From the NCBI GenBank assembly GCA_036873135.1, contig JAPTYO010000007.1, positions 62,854,383-62,918,382 of the forward strand: a stretch of DNA of 64,000 bases, given 5' to 3'. Each line of letters opens with the position of its first letter. Positions within the stretch are counted from its first letter, which is position 1. Source of the stretch: Clarkia xantiana subsp. parviflora. Lineage: Eukaryota; Streptophyta; Magnoliopsida; Myrtales; Onagraceae. Positions 20,605 to 32,249 of this stretch are shown one piece after another. A program made the position numbers and the translations under genes. The notes beneath the pieces were generated by a model. The model was not told the origin of the DNA. It worked only from the letters and a program-made list of their open reading frames with translations, and made no database searches.

Positions 20605-22701
20605 TTATAACTTCTCTGAGCGTCTTGTTGACGTGTTGTAACAGTGCCGCACCATGGCTTGATCTCCTTGAACCACGCCAATTCCCTTTGGTGTCGAGAA
20701 TTTCATTACTTGATGCGCCGTTGAAGGGATAATTCGGTGAGGATTTAGGGTGGTTCTGCCAATGATGGCGTTGTAAGATGATGCGGCATCAACTACTACA
20801 AAAAGTTTATCCACTTGCAAAACTTTCTCCCCTTCTACCAAAACAGTGGTTAGTCGAATAGCTCCCATGGGGTAGATGGTTTCTCCTGCGAATCCTATTA
20901 AAGGGAAGTTGACTTTCTTTAAGTTTCTTCATGTTAACCCTAATTGTAGGAACGCTTGATAGAAGAGTATGTCCGTCGAGCTTCCACTATCGATAAAAAT
21001 CCTTTTAACCCTATATGTGGATATAAGGAGAGTAACTATCAAGGCGTCTTCATGCGGCTGATCCGCCTTCAAAAGATCGCTAGGGGTGAAACTAATTATC
21101 TCGAGGTCTCTTTCCCATTATCGCCGCCGTGGATATTTGACCCTTGTATACCTCTCGAGCAGAATTTGTTCCTCCTACTGAGGTGAATCCTCCCGAGATG
21201 ACATTTATCGTTCCCCTTTGAATGGGAGCAAGATAAACATGAGGAGGGGATCAAGAATTTCTCCTTGGGCTACGGCTTCGCTTCTTTGGGGTATTGGGAG
21301 GCTTCTCGACAAACTTCAGAAGTTTACCTCTTTGAATGAAGGTCTCGATATCTTGCTTTAATATGGTGCATTCATTCGTGTCGTGCCCCCTTGTATGGTG
21401 ATATCGACAGTAGGCATTTTTTTGATGAACCATCATGTTCTTTCTTGCCGGGGGTGGGTTGTTTAGACGAAGTTTCTCCACTTCCTTAAGTACCACCGCC
21501 ACATTATGTGTAAGAGGTGTATACCTTGTTGGATAAGGGTTAAGATCTTTTTGGTTCCCAAATGATTCCCGTGTCGGGAAATTCCTTCTCGCCTTTCCTC
21601 CTTCTTGGACGGTCGAGAAGCAGAACCTCTTCAACTTTGTCCGAAAGATCCGCCTCTTTGCTTTTATAGGCGATTTTTCATGTGACCTCTCTAAGTTGAT
21701 ATACTTCTTAACCTTGATGGCGAGAGCATCAATATTTCGTACCGACTTCATCACCATGCTATCCTTCAGGGCTTGACTCTGTACCCTGAGACCCCTCTAG
21801 AAGGCTCTAATCAATTCGTCATCAGTGGCGTCCTCATTCAGCTGCTGGAGTAATTTGTGGTATCTAGTATAATAATTGTCTAAGGTTTCGTCAGGACCTT
21901 GCTCAATTTTATCTAGAAAGTCCATACTCTTGAGGTGTTGTCTTTGGCCTATGTGACCTTTTATGAACTTCGTCTTCAATTCTTCCCATGAATCAATTGA
22001 ACTATCAGGAAGACCATAAACCAAGTGGACGCCTCTTCCTTCAGGGTGGTGGGAAAAGCGTTGCGTAATGGTCCGGAGTTTCCCCTCTTCCTAGAAGGGA
22101 AGAGTTATGGGCGTTGATATGACGAACCGGGTCTCTTTCGCTTGTGTAGTCCTCGATGGTTCTCGCAAAGTCTTGTGGAGGAACTCGAGTATTGAATAAC
22201 CTCTTGGAGAAAGGGTGAGAAGTGTGGTCGTGAATGATAAGTAAATCATTCGCTCCTCTTCTATTCTTCTCCAATAATTTCTCTACCTATCCAATAGTGA
22301 ATAGGACAGGGCTCTTGCTCACCATCTCGACTTGTGGAGCTTTGGGGATCTTTTTCTCCAGGGGATTTTCTTCCACAACCTTCACACTAGAGGCCACCTC
22401 CTCCTTTTGGGAGGCTTCTCAAGTTGGTTCCCTTTTGTCAGGAACCGTTCCCGCCTGGGTTTGATTCCAGAAGGCTTAAGGCCGCCATTATCTCCTGAGA
22501 GACAGCCGGAGGAACTCTTCCTGCTTCCTCGAGATTGGTCAGCGACTTGGCATGACTGAGGTTTTCTTCACCACCGGTGTCGTTATGTTGAGGCACGGGT
22601 GGGTCTTCTCTGGGTGGTGGACTTGAGGTAGTGGGATTTACTTGGGTATTTCCCACCTCCTCTACCCCGGGATTTGGCATCTTATTCTTCTTGGAGGTCA
22701 T
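20605..22701 (-). pseudogene. Gyp-B gag-protease remnant
   Basis: The likely start is the ATG at 22701 (MTSKKNKMPNPGVEEVG), soon after the PBS. Pieces in shifting frames follow: a Gag core with SERDPVRHINAHNSSLLGR near 22130 and FIKGHIGQRQHLK and NYYTRYHKLLQQL near 21850-21950. A CHHC zinc knuckle (YCRYHHTRGHDTNEC) lies near 21370-21420, then an RS-rich tail. The protease C-terminal half (YNAIIGRTTLNPHRIIPSTAHQ) is near 20700-20780. The catalytic protease segment and all of RT, RNase H and integrase are missing. LTR-X sequence starts beyond this, so the remainder was deleted or displaced. At least four frame breaks make it non-functional. Confidence 0.8.
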
Positions 22702-22718
22702 GGCTTTTTGATCCTGAT

Positions 22719-22736
22719 TCCCACAGACGGCGCCAA
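22719..22736 (-). other. Gyp-B primer-binding site
   Basis: The minus strand reads TGGCGCCGTCTGTGGG two bases inside the LTR, as in Tat-1 and Tat-2. Confidence 0.88.
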
Positions 22737-22738
22737 AT

Positions 22739-23412
22739 GTTGGGATCAAAATGACGTGGCTCTAGAACTTCAGGTAACGGACTTCGAGATCTCGCCTGGA
22801 GCTAGCTCACTCAAGTATCTTTCTTGACCTCGTGGGTACTTAGTTTCATTTGGTGGCTTTGTGCTGGGCGAGGACCTGAAAAGGGGTTGGGAAGGCCCCT
22901 GATTCCACTCCGAAGCTTAAGTCAGTAATGGATATCGAGAGAATATTGTAAAGTATATGATAGAACTCTTTTTAAATAATGAAAGTGAGCCCCTATTTAT
23001 AGGGAGATATTACCGACTTTTAGTGGCGGCTACCCTCTTGGGAGGGTTTCTGTCCTGAGTCGGCATAAGCGGGTGACAAGCAGGTTGCCAGCCGATACCA
23101 CTTCCTTAAGTGGAAGGTTTCGTGGTATAGAGGGTGGCGAGCAGGTCGCCAGCTGGTGCCTCTTTCTTCAGAGGAAAGTTACGTGGCATAGGGGGCGGCG
23201 AGCAGGTTGCCAGCTGGTACCTCATCCTTCAAAGGGAAGTCTTCTTAGAGGCGGCGAGCAGGTCTCCACCTGTCCTTTACTTAAGAGGGAAGGTTTCCTC
23301 TAAGTATCTGATGGTCGACTCGACTCGTACTTTAGTAGGGAAGCTTTGGTCCTCGACTCGACTTACACTTCAAGAGGATCCTTGAATGAGCTTCTCGCCT
23401 TGTTCTTTATGA
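22739..23412 (-). mobile_element. Gyp-B 5' LTR
   Basis: TGTTGGGATCAAAATGACG matches 15359-16031 with few differences. The true end is uncertain because the partner copy is truncated, so the LTR may run past 23412. No TSD could be found. Confidence 0.75.
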
Positions 23413-23959
23413 CTTATGTCCAGAAAGTCGACTTCTGTTTGTAGGGTAGTCGACCATTCATTTTTATCTCCTTATTGCGGATTCGAATGGTCGATCATAC
23501 ATTCTTTTGAGATCTTCGACTTTTGTTCTGTCGACTCGTACTATGTTGCCTCGAATCATATCCAACTTGAGTTTAGTCAGGAAGTGAGAAATTTCATATG
23601 CTATCGCAGATTTTTCATATGGCCCTGAATGTGGTTTTATTACGAAAGAGGTTCGTAACGACGATTTGCAGAAATTAGATCATATTGTATTACTCTGTAA
23701 ACCAAATGATCGTTCTGCTTAACCAAGTTTGCCACCATGGTTCTTAGCAAGTCTTGATCTAATGGAGATCCTTCTCTCCGTCAACACGGCTGTGCCTGTG
23801 TGACGAGGCTTGGCCCACATTCGACATTATTTTACTATGGAGGTTGGCCCTCCTACGACTAGTTTATAGACTGTAAAAGCCCGATGAAGTTTTAAACATT
23901 ATGACGTCGTAAAAATCATAAACTCAAATTGCAATTCTTTCAGCAAAGTTTAAAAAATG
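23413..23959. other. Unassigned sequence between Gyp-B LTR and Copia-2 pol
   Basis: This may include the distal Gyp-B LTR (to about 23640) and the Copia-2 3' untranslated region. No copy of the Copia-2 LTR is present, so its 3' LTR is missing. No ORF is supported. Confidence 0.4.
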
Positions 23960-26152
23960 TTGCAATCACAATACAAGCTACTTAAACCCTACGCAGTCCC
24001 AGCATTTTAACATGCTTTTCGAAAACATCATTGCGTAAAGGTTTAGTTAACGGATCGCCATTATACTTTTAGTAGGCAAGTATTCTAATGTGATTACTTT
24101 TTCCTCAGCCATATTCTTAGCATAATTATATTTTGTATCAATGTGTTTCGTCCTGCTATGGTACTTAGGGTACTTAACTGCTGCTATTGCTGCTTGACTA
24201 TCAAAGTATACCTTAACAGGTTTACTCCCGTCCTCAACGTTAAGCAACGCAGTTAAGAGCCTATTAAGCTAGACCACTTGTTGTGCATTCTTAGAGAGGG
24301 CCACAAATTCGGATTCCATCGTTGACAGCGCGACACAGGATTGCTTCTTGCTCTACCATGAAATGACGACATTAGCAAGGAGAAATAGTCCTCTTGTGGT
24401 GGACTTACGATCATCCGGATCGCCGCCGTTGTCGGCGTCACTGAACCCAGTCAATTCTAATTTTCCACCATTGTAGCACAATGCGTAGTCGGTAGTACCT
24501 TTCAGGTATCGAATTATTCGTTTCACAGATTTTAGATGTTGAATGCCAGGGTCTGATTGGAATATTGCTACTAGGCCCACAACGTAATAGATGTCTGGAA
24601 GAGTGCATTGCATGGCATACATTAAGCTGCCAACAATACTTAAGTATTCTGCACTTTTCATCTGTTCACGCTCAGCCAGGTTCTTCGAGCCATCACGCTT
24701 CGACAGTGCGCACCCAAACACAACCGGCGTACCCACGGGTTTGGCATCCCGTAGTCTAAACATTTTCAACAATTTGTTGATATGGGATTTTTGAGATAGA
24801 CATAGTGTGCGAGCAGCCTGATCCCTAGCAATTTTATTGCCTGAATGTAGGTGGCCTCTTCCATGTCTTTCATCTCAAACACAGACGCCAGCCTGGACTT
24901 TGATTCATTCATGTAACTCTCATCATTCGCGGCAATTAATGTGTCATCTATATATAATGTTAAGATGATATACTTAGACTCGGAAGTCTTCGTGTACACG
25001 CAAGGATCTTCGTGAAGATTCACGAATCAATTTTCAACGATTTCCTCGTGGAATCTGCGGTACCATTCCCGTGATTACTATTTAAGGTCGTATATAGATC
25101 TTTGGAGTTTACAAACTTTACGTCGTTGCCAAGAGTAATAAAATCCTCTTGCTGCTCCATATAGATCTCTTCCTCCAGATTACCATGGAGGAATGCAGTC
25201 TTAACATCCATCTGGTGCAGCTCTAGATCGAGGCTTGCTACCATAGCCAATATGGCTCTTACTGTGGTGTAACGCTCAGTAGGTGAGTATGTCTCGTCAA
25301 TGTCCACCCCGTGAAGTTGGGTATATCATTTCGCAACGAGTCGAGCTTTGTATCGCTCGACAGATCCATCAACATTGAGTTTCAATTTCAGAACCCACTT
25401 GGCACCTATTGCTCTGCGGTCAGCAGGCAAATCAACTAAAGACCATACCGAATTAGCTTTCATAGAGGCGATCTCATCCTCCATTTCTTTCCTCCATTAT
25501 TTCTCTTGAGGTCCATCCATAGCTTGTTTAACTGTTACCGGTTCATCAACCGAAGTGTGGGTGAACAATTCACCTCTCTCGATGGGATACTTCTTAGGAG
25601 AAGTTCGGTGCCTAGACTATGTCTAGGCTCGACAGTCCCATCTTGTGTTTGAACTACGCTCCCACTAGGAATAATGCTCGTTATCGGTGCAATACTCCCA
25701 CTGGGAACAAGAGAGTTACTTGAACGTTCACCAACAACTTTTCTTGGACGTCCTCTCGGTCTCGGTTTTCCACCTCCGAGATTAATTCCACGGCTACGAT
25801 GACCGGGAACCGAGTTGGTCGTACTAATCCCACTGGTTAGAGTAGGTAGTTGAGGTAAGATTGGATTTTCATCCATAGGTTCAATAACATGATTATCAGG
25901 TCCAACTTGATTCGCACCTGCAGCAATAGTGATCTGTGTGGTTGGATTGATCCCTCCCACTGGATTTATTGTAAAAATGTCCCCATCTTCATTTACCATA
26001 TTGTTCACTTGTGTTGCTGCCTTAAATCTCCCACTCGAAGAGAGTGGGACCTGATTATCATCATCATTTAGTTCAATCAAGTCTTCGTTTGTTTTGATGT
26101 ATAAACTATGGAAATATAACCTCAAGTATTGCAACGTCTCATGTTCGACCAC
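23960..26152 (-). pseudogene. Copia-2 pol remnant (RT and RNase H)
   Basis: Reading the minus strand there is a Pro/Ser-rich integrase-RT linker (25535-26152, with the basic block KPRPRGRPRK). RT pieces follow at 25020-25440 (HQMDVKTAFLHGNLEEEIYM) and 24766-25023 (LYIDDTLIAA, the YxDD site kept as YIDD). RNase H pieces are at 24353-24772 (FSDADNGGD, RKSTTRG) and 24047-24247 (DSQAAIAA, RTKHID). Multiple stops and frame changes separate them. RT would copy element RNA in particles, but this copy cannot. The integrase catalytic core is absent. Confidence 0.85.
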
Positions 26153-27189
26153 ATCACCAAAATATCAAGTTATTGCACACATGATCGAGATGCTTTTCAG
26201 CACTCCATATAAATGTCGCAATTCTGGTAAGATTCCACTCATTACCTATAGCTCACATGGTGTTATGTAACCGATTTATACATTAACTAGGTACATTAGA
26301 TGATTTGCATTAACCAAAACTTTCTTTTGAAAAAAGAAAGTCATAAATCAAACTTGTGTTATCATGGTGTTGACTTTGTTTATGAAGTGTGTTTCGTCTT
26401 AATGCTTCACTGATCCTTTGTCGTTATAGGTGTATAGTGGGAGACATCATTATCAGACGTTCCTTTTCATTGCTCACTCATATCCCAAGGTCTTATCCAC
26501 CAGGGATCGTGCATTAGGTTTTCACCTTATGCTCGTTCTGATTCTCTACGAGAATTTTGTATGAGTGATAACCCTTGAATGGGTAATCGTGAAAATGAAA
26601 ATTTATTTCAAGCATTAAATCAAGAACACATTTTATGTTGAATTTTGTACTTCGAATCGATGTGTTCCGTCTCTCGAGGAACACTTGCGCTACGTGCACG
26701 TATCACCAGGTGTAACCCTTGGTGAAATCGTTTCATTTTCGAAAATTCAGTTTTAATCGGTTTTGTACATGTTCATCATTACAATTATAGTTTCATAATA
26801 GAGTATTAACAAATAAGGATTATATAATATCGCACTCAGATTAGCAATGTATTGGATAGTAACTATAAGATCTAGAAACTCAAGATGAATAATGTATATA
26901 TACTCATTTCAAGCATTCATTACATGACCAAATTTTAAGGTTACCGTTTATCACAAGGAATCCTATAATCAAAGAGTATTTATTTATTACGGAAGGAAAA
27001 AAAAATAAAGGTTTAAGCAGCTCAATATGGTCTTCTCATCCAATACTTATTTATGTTGGGGCCTTTCCTCCAATTGTACGCTCATTCGTCTTCTCGGTTC
27101 TGTAATTCAAAAAAAAAATTGAATTACTCTCGAGAATTTGGAATTCGATGAGAATATATGACTTCCATCATTGTTTCTCTTAATGTACC
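26153..27189 (-). other. Copia-2 internal stretch without recognisable domains
   Basis: This is where protease and integrase should lie in a copia element. Only a 61-codon ORF (26514-26699) with no recognised motif is present. The region looks replaced or too decayed to read. Confidence 0.4.
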
Positions 27190-28120
27190 TTAGGAGGATT
27201 GGTACAGGCAGCGGCCATGTGTCCTTTTACTCCACACGTGAATCACGTTCGAGATTCCTCTCGATGTGAGCGCTTTTTCTGCCTGTTCTTACCACCAATT
27301 TTCTTAGATTTGAACATTTTCTGTGGGTTTGGACAAAATGACTTGTTAGCATTTATATGAAGGTCTTTACCCTTTCTCTTGTGCTTACCCTTTTGCATAG
27401 CTGGAGAGGATGATGCAAAGTGCATCTCAGCTCTAGGCTTTTCAGCCTTGAGTCGATCCTCTTCCAGCTCAAGATGGGCTCGCACCTTCTCGAGGGTATC
27501 GAGATGGGTGACATGGGTAAGGTGCATTTTCATGCTGCTCCAAGAATCTGGTATAGAGCGGGTGACACACTGAACTTTCTGTTCCACAGACGGGATTTCT
27601 CTTGCTTCCTTGAATTCAGCAAGCATGTCGACCTTTGTCTAATGTGCTCCTGCATCGTATGCTTAGGATTCATTTTGTATGAGTCTAAATCGATGTTTAA
27701 CGATCGCTTTTGGGCCATGGTGTAAACACCAAACCCCGCTTCGAGACCATTCCATAGGTCTTTAGCAGACTCACTGTGATCATACTCGTAGAGTATGTCA
27801 TCTTCCAGCATCGACATCAAGGCGAAACGAATTTCCAGGTCCTTGGCATTCCATTGATCATAGAATGCCTTATGTTCATCACCGAGGTCTCCGTCTGGCC
27901 TAACTTCCTTAGTTGTTAAATGGTCCAACCCTTTCATTTAAGTAATCACCATCTTTGCACGCTTATTCCAGATCATATAGTTCTTACCATTCAATCTTAC
28001 TCCCTTATTTAATTGGGAGATGACATTGCTAATCGCAGCCATTGAAACTAACATATTGACAAATATGCATAAGCGGGAAGACAATGACATTTTGTAAAAA
28101 GAATTGCGTTCATCGGACAT
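27190..28120 (-). pseudogene. Copia-2 gag remnant
   Basis: A first piece (LNGKNYMIWNKRAKMVI, about 27940-28000) leads to KAFYDQWNAKDLEIRFALMS and the 'SAKDLWNGLEAGFG' motif of UBN2-type copia Gag (27530-27937). A further piece has LTHVTHLDTLEKVRAHLE (27243-27626). A degenerate zinc knuckle (CGVKGHMAAAC, near 27200) ends it, with a stop just upstream. At least three frame breaks. Confidence 0.8.
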
Positions 28121-30086
28121 CTATAAGATAGATGACGACTAATAATGATCCATCAGACATCTAACCCAACCGACCGACAGTAAACTGAGGAAAGGGGGGT
28201 CGTGAAAGAGTTCAAATTATCAACGTCTTCATTCTAATAGATCAGTCTTTTAAAACGGTTTTAATCGCTATTACCGGAACTGGAGGTTTTTAAAACACCT
28301 GATCTTGGCTTTCCTAAGGCCCTTTTTAAAACGTTTTTCTAGGATTTCTAGTTTGCACACGTAATGCAACTACACAAGTAAATCATCGTGCGCATATCAC
28401 ATCCAAGAAACAAAACACACCTCATGCATACACGTCTTGCGTCTAATGTTCCAAGGAACTCATGCTCAGCATATATAATTGTACTGCTTAAGTAAATTAT
28501 CATAAGCTAATCCATCCTAAACATTCATGCATACGCATCATGCGTTATTAAACCATTCAAACATGCATATTTGGTGACTGATTTATACTTTTAAAACATT
28601 AGGGGCTGACTTGCAATTCATGCTATAAAACAATCATGCGTACTTCTAGACATGCATCCTAGGCATTAGCAACCATCACAACATGTCTATCCTAGTGCGC
28701 AACTCATTAATTGAAAACCAGGGCTCTGCCCACAATATGCATAATCCAGCTAGCTTGACATAGTCAAGACGACACTTCTAATCATGCAATAATATCGATT
28801 AAACAGCAATTGCAATTCAGCCCACTAAGTGATTCAGTCCCAAAGTCATGCATTTCCGAGATCCATCCCCATAATTGAAACTAGGCATCATGTTTAAATA
28901 AATCAATGAAATATTAAACCTTTGGGCACTGTGTAGGTAATTTAAAGTTCGAAAATATTTGGATTTAAAAATTTGACTATCCTATTTTATTTAATTAATT
29001 CGTTTCATATTAATTAATTCTGGTTCGGACCGGCCCGGTTCAGTGAAAGGGTTCGGCCGGACCGGTTCGGTTTAAAATAGGAATTCGGTTCTGTTTGTAA
29101 CTAAAAACCGGGTCAATTCGACCCATATTAGTTGTCCCGGTCCGAATGGGTCGGACTGATTGAGAAAACCCGGCCCTTGACCGTTCTGGTTTGGACCAGT
29201 GGAACCCGACCCGGTTCGGGTTCCCTTGGTCACTCGGGTTGGTTGACCCGACCCGGATGTGCTAAAATTGGACCGGTCCATAACCCATAGGGTTCGGTCC
29301 GAATTATTACTTGTGGGTCAAGTAGGGTTTTAAAGTCTACTAAAAACTTAACTTTGCCTCCAAGTAACAATTAATTATTAAATAATGTCTAGTTTTCTGC
29401 ACATATATTATATATATATATATATTTATTGTCAAGATTCTATATTTAAAAATATATTATCAATAAACAATATATATATGTTTGGCAACACTGTATATAC
29501 ATATCTTTTAGAAAATATATAATTTTCAATATTCAATATTTAGGGATATGTATTTCATCAATAATATATATTTTCTCAATCTTTTAGGAAACTATATTAT
29601 CAGTATTATCTAGTTCCCTAATATTTTGCTAGATATTCTGAATTACTATCCACAATTATCTTGTGAATATAGTTATAATTTTGATATAATCTTTAAGATT
29701 AAATATTCTGGCCGAAATATACAAAATATTTACAACATATTTTAGGTCACTTTAGGGTTACTTGTGGAATAAGAAATTAAATTTTTCACATTTAGCACCT
29801 ATACGAATGGTTCGGCCGAAAAACACCAATATTAGGGTTTGTGGTCAAATTTAAAGATCAAATCTTTCAAAGATCAAGAATCTAAAGTTTAAATTTGATA
29901 AAAGTCTTGTTTTTCTTGAAGATCATGAACAGCAAACTTTACTATGAACATCATGAAAAACCATGGCCAGTCCGAAAATCACCTAGAAAATTTGAAAATT
30001 TTAAATGTTAAAACCCATAAAATTTCGGTCATGTCTAAGAAAACCAAAAACATCAATTTTATCAAAAACACGAACTCCTTAACACA
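28121..30086 (-). other. Copia-2 long 5' leader, no gene
   Basis: About 2 kb between gag and PBS lacks ORFs of note. It holds a G/C-rich block (29020-29290) rich in 'ggttcgg' and 'gacccgg' motifs that might be a decayed MITE, though no TSD was found. (TA)-rich tracts follow at 29405-29430. Confidence 0.5.
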
Positions 30087-30100
30087 GGCTCTGATACCAC
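30087..30100 (-). other. Copia-2 primer-binding site (tRNA-iMet type)
   Basis: The minus strand reads gTGGTATCAGAGCC at the LTR edge. Confidence 0.9.
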
Positions 30101-30949
30101 TGTTGGATTTAGGGGATTAGTACTACGGAAACAAAACCCTATATACGTGCATGGTAACTAATACGCAGCGGAAGAATGTGCACATACCTATATTGTTTCC
30201 TGTAGCCCAGGACCTTTGAGGGCAGTTCTCGATCCGCCGGACGGTTCCTCGTAGAGGTTCCTGTTAGAGAAGCTCTAGGCGGATTATGCCTCACAACAAA
30301 GCCTCCGTCGATTCTTCGCAGGATGGATCTATTCGGAGTAAATTGCTCGACACAATTTGAAACCTTCTTTGGCGTGTGATAGTTCGGCCAAAACTCTAGG
30401 ACTTTAGGGAGGAGGGTTTTCTTTTAATCTCACCACTTAGGAGAAGAGAATAGCATTAGTGTTATGAAAACCCACCCTAAAGTCTCTATTTATAAGAGGT
30501 GTAAAGTTGACAAAAATCAACTTTACCCCTCCTTACAAAAGTCGGCCGACCATGCTATAGGGAGGCCCAATTTTGGGCCTTCCATGTCAATTGAAATTTT
30601 AGGCTTAGCCCAAAATCCATAATGTGACATTAACCTAATTTCTTAGGTTCATGGACTTTATTAATGGACTCTCAATTACGGCGGCCCATTGTCCAAATGC
30701 TAATATAATGTATAAGCCAGTTACCTTATTGGTCTTTCCTTATAAAAACAAATGCATCTCTTCTCTAATGTTTTTACGCACTCTCATATATTTTTTACTA
30801 CATTGCTCAGTTCTTATATTCTATATTCTGAGGACTGACTTAAGCTTCTGAGGGGGATCACTGGGATAAACCCTGGTTCATCCCTTCGTGCAGGTATAGA
30901 CGCGCGGTAGGTCGAGCTCAAGTTAACAACGGGAGATCGAAATCCAACA
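30101..30949 (-). mobile_element. Copia-2 5' LTR, complete (849 bp)
   Basis: TGTTGGATTT at one end and AAATCCAACA at the other form a perfect 10-bp terminal inverted repeat. A minus-strand TATA box (reverse complement of ctatttataag) is near 30490. This copy defines the family whose truncated LTRs lie at 1579-2179 and 60637-60936. Confidence 0.9.
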
Positions 30950-31068
30950 GAGATTTTGAATTTGTAAACCCACGTGTGTCATGTGGCGATCTAACAAAAT
31001 ATTTTTATAGTTTGAAGAAATGGTGTAGAAATAAATAACAGAGAACATCTAGGCGCCGAAACAAATAT

Positions 31069-31409
31069 TAGGGGGTGAAACCAAAACCTGTTTGGTCTGA
31101 AAAACCGATGAAAACCAAACAGGATCCGAAATATTTGGTTTAGTTTTAAATATGTATTTTTTTCTACTCTAGTTCGGTTTTCGGTTCGGTTCAGACTTTG
31201 AGCTTAGAGGACCGTGGAGACCAAACCGACCATTATGTAAACTAAATATATACAAATATATTATGTTAGTTAATATTAATAAATATAATTAATTAATTAG
31301 TCTAATATAAATTATAAAAGTGGTACTTATGAAGTTTGTTTTTCTACTTTTATTTTATAATTTATTTAGATTAATGAATGTTATTTATCATTTCAGTTTT
31401 ATTTAGTCC
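31069..31409. mobile_element. hAT-like MITE, left part (split by Tat-1)
   Basis: The element starts TAGGGGGTGAAACC after acaaatat (31061-31068). The right part at 54948-55163 ends in the inverted form CACCCTTA followed by actaatat, matching the left flank at 7 of 8 bases. Internal 'ggttttcggttcggtt' and its complement in the right half support one element of about 560 bp. It has no ORF. Confidence 0.65.
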
Positions 31410-31414
31410 ATAAT

Positions 31415-32198
31415 TGATGGATATACGCCCAATTTGAACCCGTTGACTTCCGAATCGTTTCATTTTGATCACCCCGTTAATGATTGTAAATCAAAACTTC
31501 AACCCGAACACCCCGCGAAAACACCAACGGTCCGGACGAGGCCGGAATACTCGTCCGGACAAGTTAGACTCACCTAGGTGAGGTCGGGTGGCCACACCCG
31601 ACCTCCCCTAGTGGAGATCGGGTCAGCCAACCCGATCTCCCCTAGGGGAGATCGGGTTGGCCAACCCTATCTCCCCTAGGAGGGGTTGGGTGGCCACACC
31701 CAACACCTACCCTTGGGGGTCGGATTTTCCTCCCCCCTAAGGGCCCCGACACTGTTTTTAGACTCCCATACTCGGTTTATTTCCGCCAACCTTCTCCGTA
31801 CCCTAAGGTCTTAATTACGTGTTTAAAGGTTAATTAATTGTGTTTAAAGGTTAACGATGTCATTAAGCCACCTTAATGACACCGTTGCCTATAAATACAA
31901 CTCTTCCACTATTCATTTGATCATCTTGACAAGTTGCATAATTTTGCTCTGACATCTCTCTAGCTTTATCTCTCTAAAACCATACTGACTTAGGCATCGG
32001 AGAGGGTTCATCAGGCACCACCCCCCCCCCCTCTGTGCCTGGTATTGCCCCTCTTGCAGGGCGAGAAGAGAAGAGAAAATAAGGACAGAAAGACACAGGC
32101 TAGGACGACACAACCCGAGAGCACCAAATCCGCGACATCTCCAGTGAGGAACGAGACTTAGGTCGACCACCCGTTGACCCTAGACTTGGAACCTAACA
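31415..32198 (+). repeat. Tat-1 5' LTR (784 bp)
   Basis: TGATGGATAT...CCTAACA. A TATA box (tataaata, 31890-31897) lies about 310 bases before the end. It carries one more copy of a 36-bp 'gagatcgggt...cccctag' unit (31600-31680) than the right LTR. Confidence 0.93.
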
Positions 32199-32200
32199 CT

Positions 32201-32216
32201 TGGCGCCGTCTGTGGG
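32201..32216 (+). other. Tat-1 primer-binding site
   Basis: TGGCGCCGTCTGTGGG lies two bases after the LTR. Confidence 0.92.
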
Positions 32217-32249
32217 CTTCGAACAGAAAGCCTGGCAATAACAAGAGCA

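Noticed and set aside
29020..29290. Possible hAT MITE from 'ggttcgg' repeats
   Set aside because: No terminal inverted repeats or target-site duplication were found.
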